64,000 nt of DNA from the NCBI RefSeq assembly GCF_000222765.1, contig NZ_AFUE01000006.1, forward strand, positions 310,001 to 374,000, written 5' to 3'. This document shows, piece by piece, positions 63,749 through 64,000 of the stretch. How positions within the stretch are numbered: the stretch's first letter is position 1; every line of letters starts with the position of its first letter. The position numbers and the translations under genes were made by a program. This DNA is from Streptococcus cristatus ATCC 51100 (lineage in GTDB: Bacteria > Bacillota > Bacilli > Lactobacillales > Streptococcaceae). A model generated the notes under the pieces. It did no database searches and had not been told where the DNA came from. It was given only the letters and a program-made list of their open reading frames with translations.

Positions 63749-64000
63749 TTATACCACTCTTGTCTTAACTTTAGCCACAATCCCATCTGGGTCTGTGACT
63801 TCTAGCTCCTGGGAGCTAATCCATCGGACTGGCGCTTGCAAGTCCTGAGCATTTTCATAAATAGCAACTAGGTCTTCTTTCCCTTCTACTTGCGCTTCAA
63901 AATAGGCTAGTCCCATTTGCTTAGGTTGGCGATGATTCAAGTGAGAACCTCCCCATTCATTGACCGCTAAATGATGATGGTAGTTTCCGGATGCCAGCCA
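63749..64000 (-). CDS. Glyoxalase/VOC-fold dioxygenase-like protein (partial)
   Basis: The frame enters from the right edge of the window and ends at 63749, so 83 C-terminal residues are visible. LASGNYHHHLAVNEWGGSHL is a typical metal-binding strand of CatE-like catechol-2,3-dioxygenase/glyoxalase family proteins, and LEVTDPDGIVAKVK is the typical C-terminal strand with DPDG. Substrate is unknown. Confidence 0.75.
   Translation of the reverse strand, partial: WLASGNYHHHLAVNEWGGSHLNHRQPKQMGLAYFEAQVEGKEDLVAIYENAQDLQAPVRWISSQELEVTDPDGIVAKVKTRVV

Noticed and set aside
1-64000. tRNA and rRNA genes
   Set aside because: No cloverleaf or rRNA-like segment was recognised on either strand.

Overview
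The window looks like chromosomal DNA of an oral Streptococcus of the sanguinis/mitis type. It is low-GC, with Gram-positive ribosome-binding sites, LPXTG surface proteins carrying YSIRK or KxYKxGKxW signal peptides, a VicRKX two-component system, a CtsR-controlled clpP and accessory-Sec adhesin genes. The species call is inference from gene content. No rRNA, tRNA or CRISPR array was found.

Layout (almost everything is on the minus strand). 1-6.6 kb holds a partial YwaF-like membrane protein, a Nudix hydrolase, murF, ddl, recR and pbp2B (cell wall and recombination). 6.6-20.6 kb is an accessory island between pbp2B and gpmA. It contains a 198-bp inverted-repeat element, a decayed IS110-family element with a recognisable bridge-RNA-like leader, a 3058-residue serine-rich repeat adhesin (SRRP), asp4, gtfB, a C-terminal scrap of probable gtfA, and a second IS110 copy cut at its 5' end. 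Imperfect 25-bp direct repeats lie at the two borders of this island. The SRRP needs the accessory Sec exporter and the GtfA/GtfB O-glycosyltransferase, but secY2, secA2, asp1-3 and an intact gtfA are missing here, apparently lost at the IS110 junction.

20.6-27.1 kb holds gpmA, perR, an OFA-type MFS transporter with a cre site, mtaD, a lipoprotein, hup and degV. 27.2-35.7 kb is one 2826-residue LPXTG protein built from about 27 SHIRT-type domains, 15 of them nearly identical (a 'periscope' type surface protein). 36-42.1 kb holds a phosphatase and the recN-argR-tlyA-ispA-xseB-xseA operon. 42.2-43.5 kb holds a 74-residue orphan helix-turn-helix protein that resembles only the DNA-binding half of ComR, then nnrD. 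A 700-bp non-coding stretch follows.

44.2-48.8 kb is the branched-chain amino acid ABC transporter livJHMGF, with a CodY-like box in its promoter. 48.9-58.6 kb holds ylbG, clpP, upp, the rnc-smc-HAD-HAD-ftsY operon and a DUF454 membrane protein. 58.8-61.8 kb holds a structured intergenic repeat and vicRKX. 62-64 kb holds pepQ (plus strand), an ogt gene broken by a one-base frameshift, and a partial glyoxalase-fold gene.

The most unusual content is the IS110/SRRP island with its bridge-RNA signature, the SHIRT array protein and the ComR-like orphan domain.
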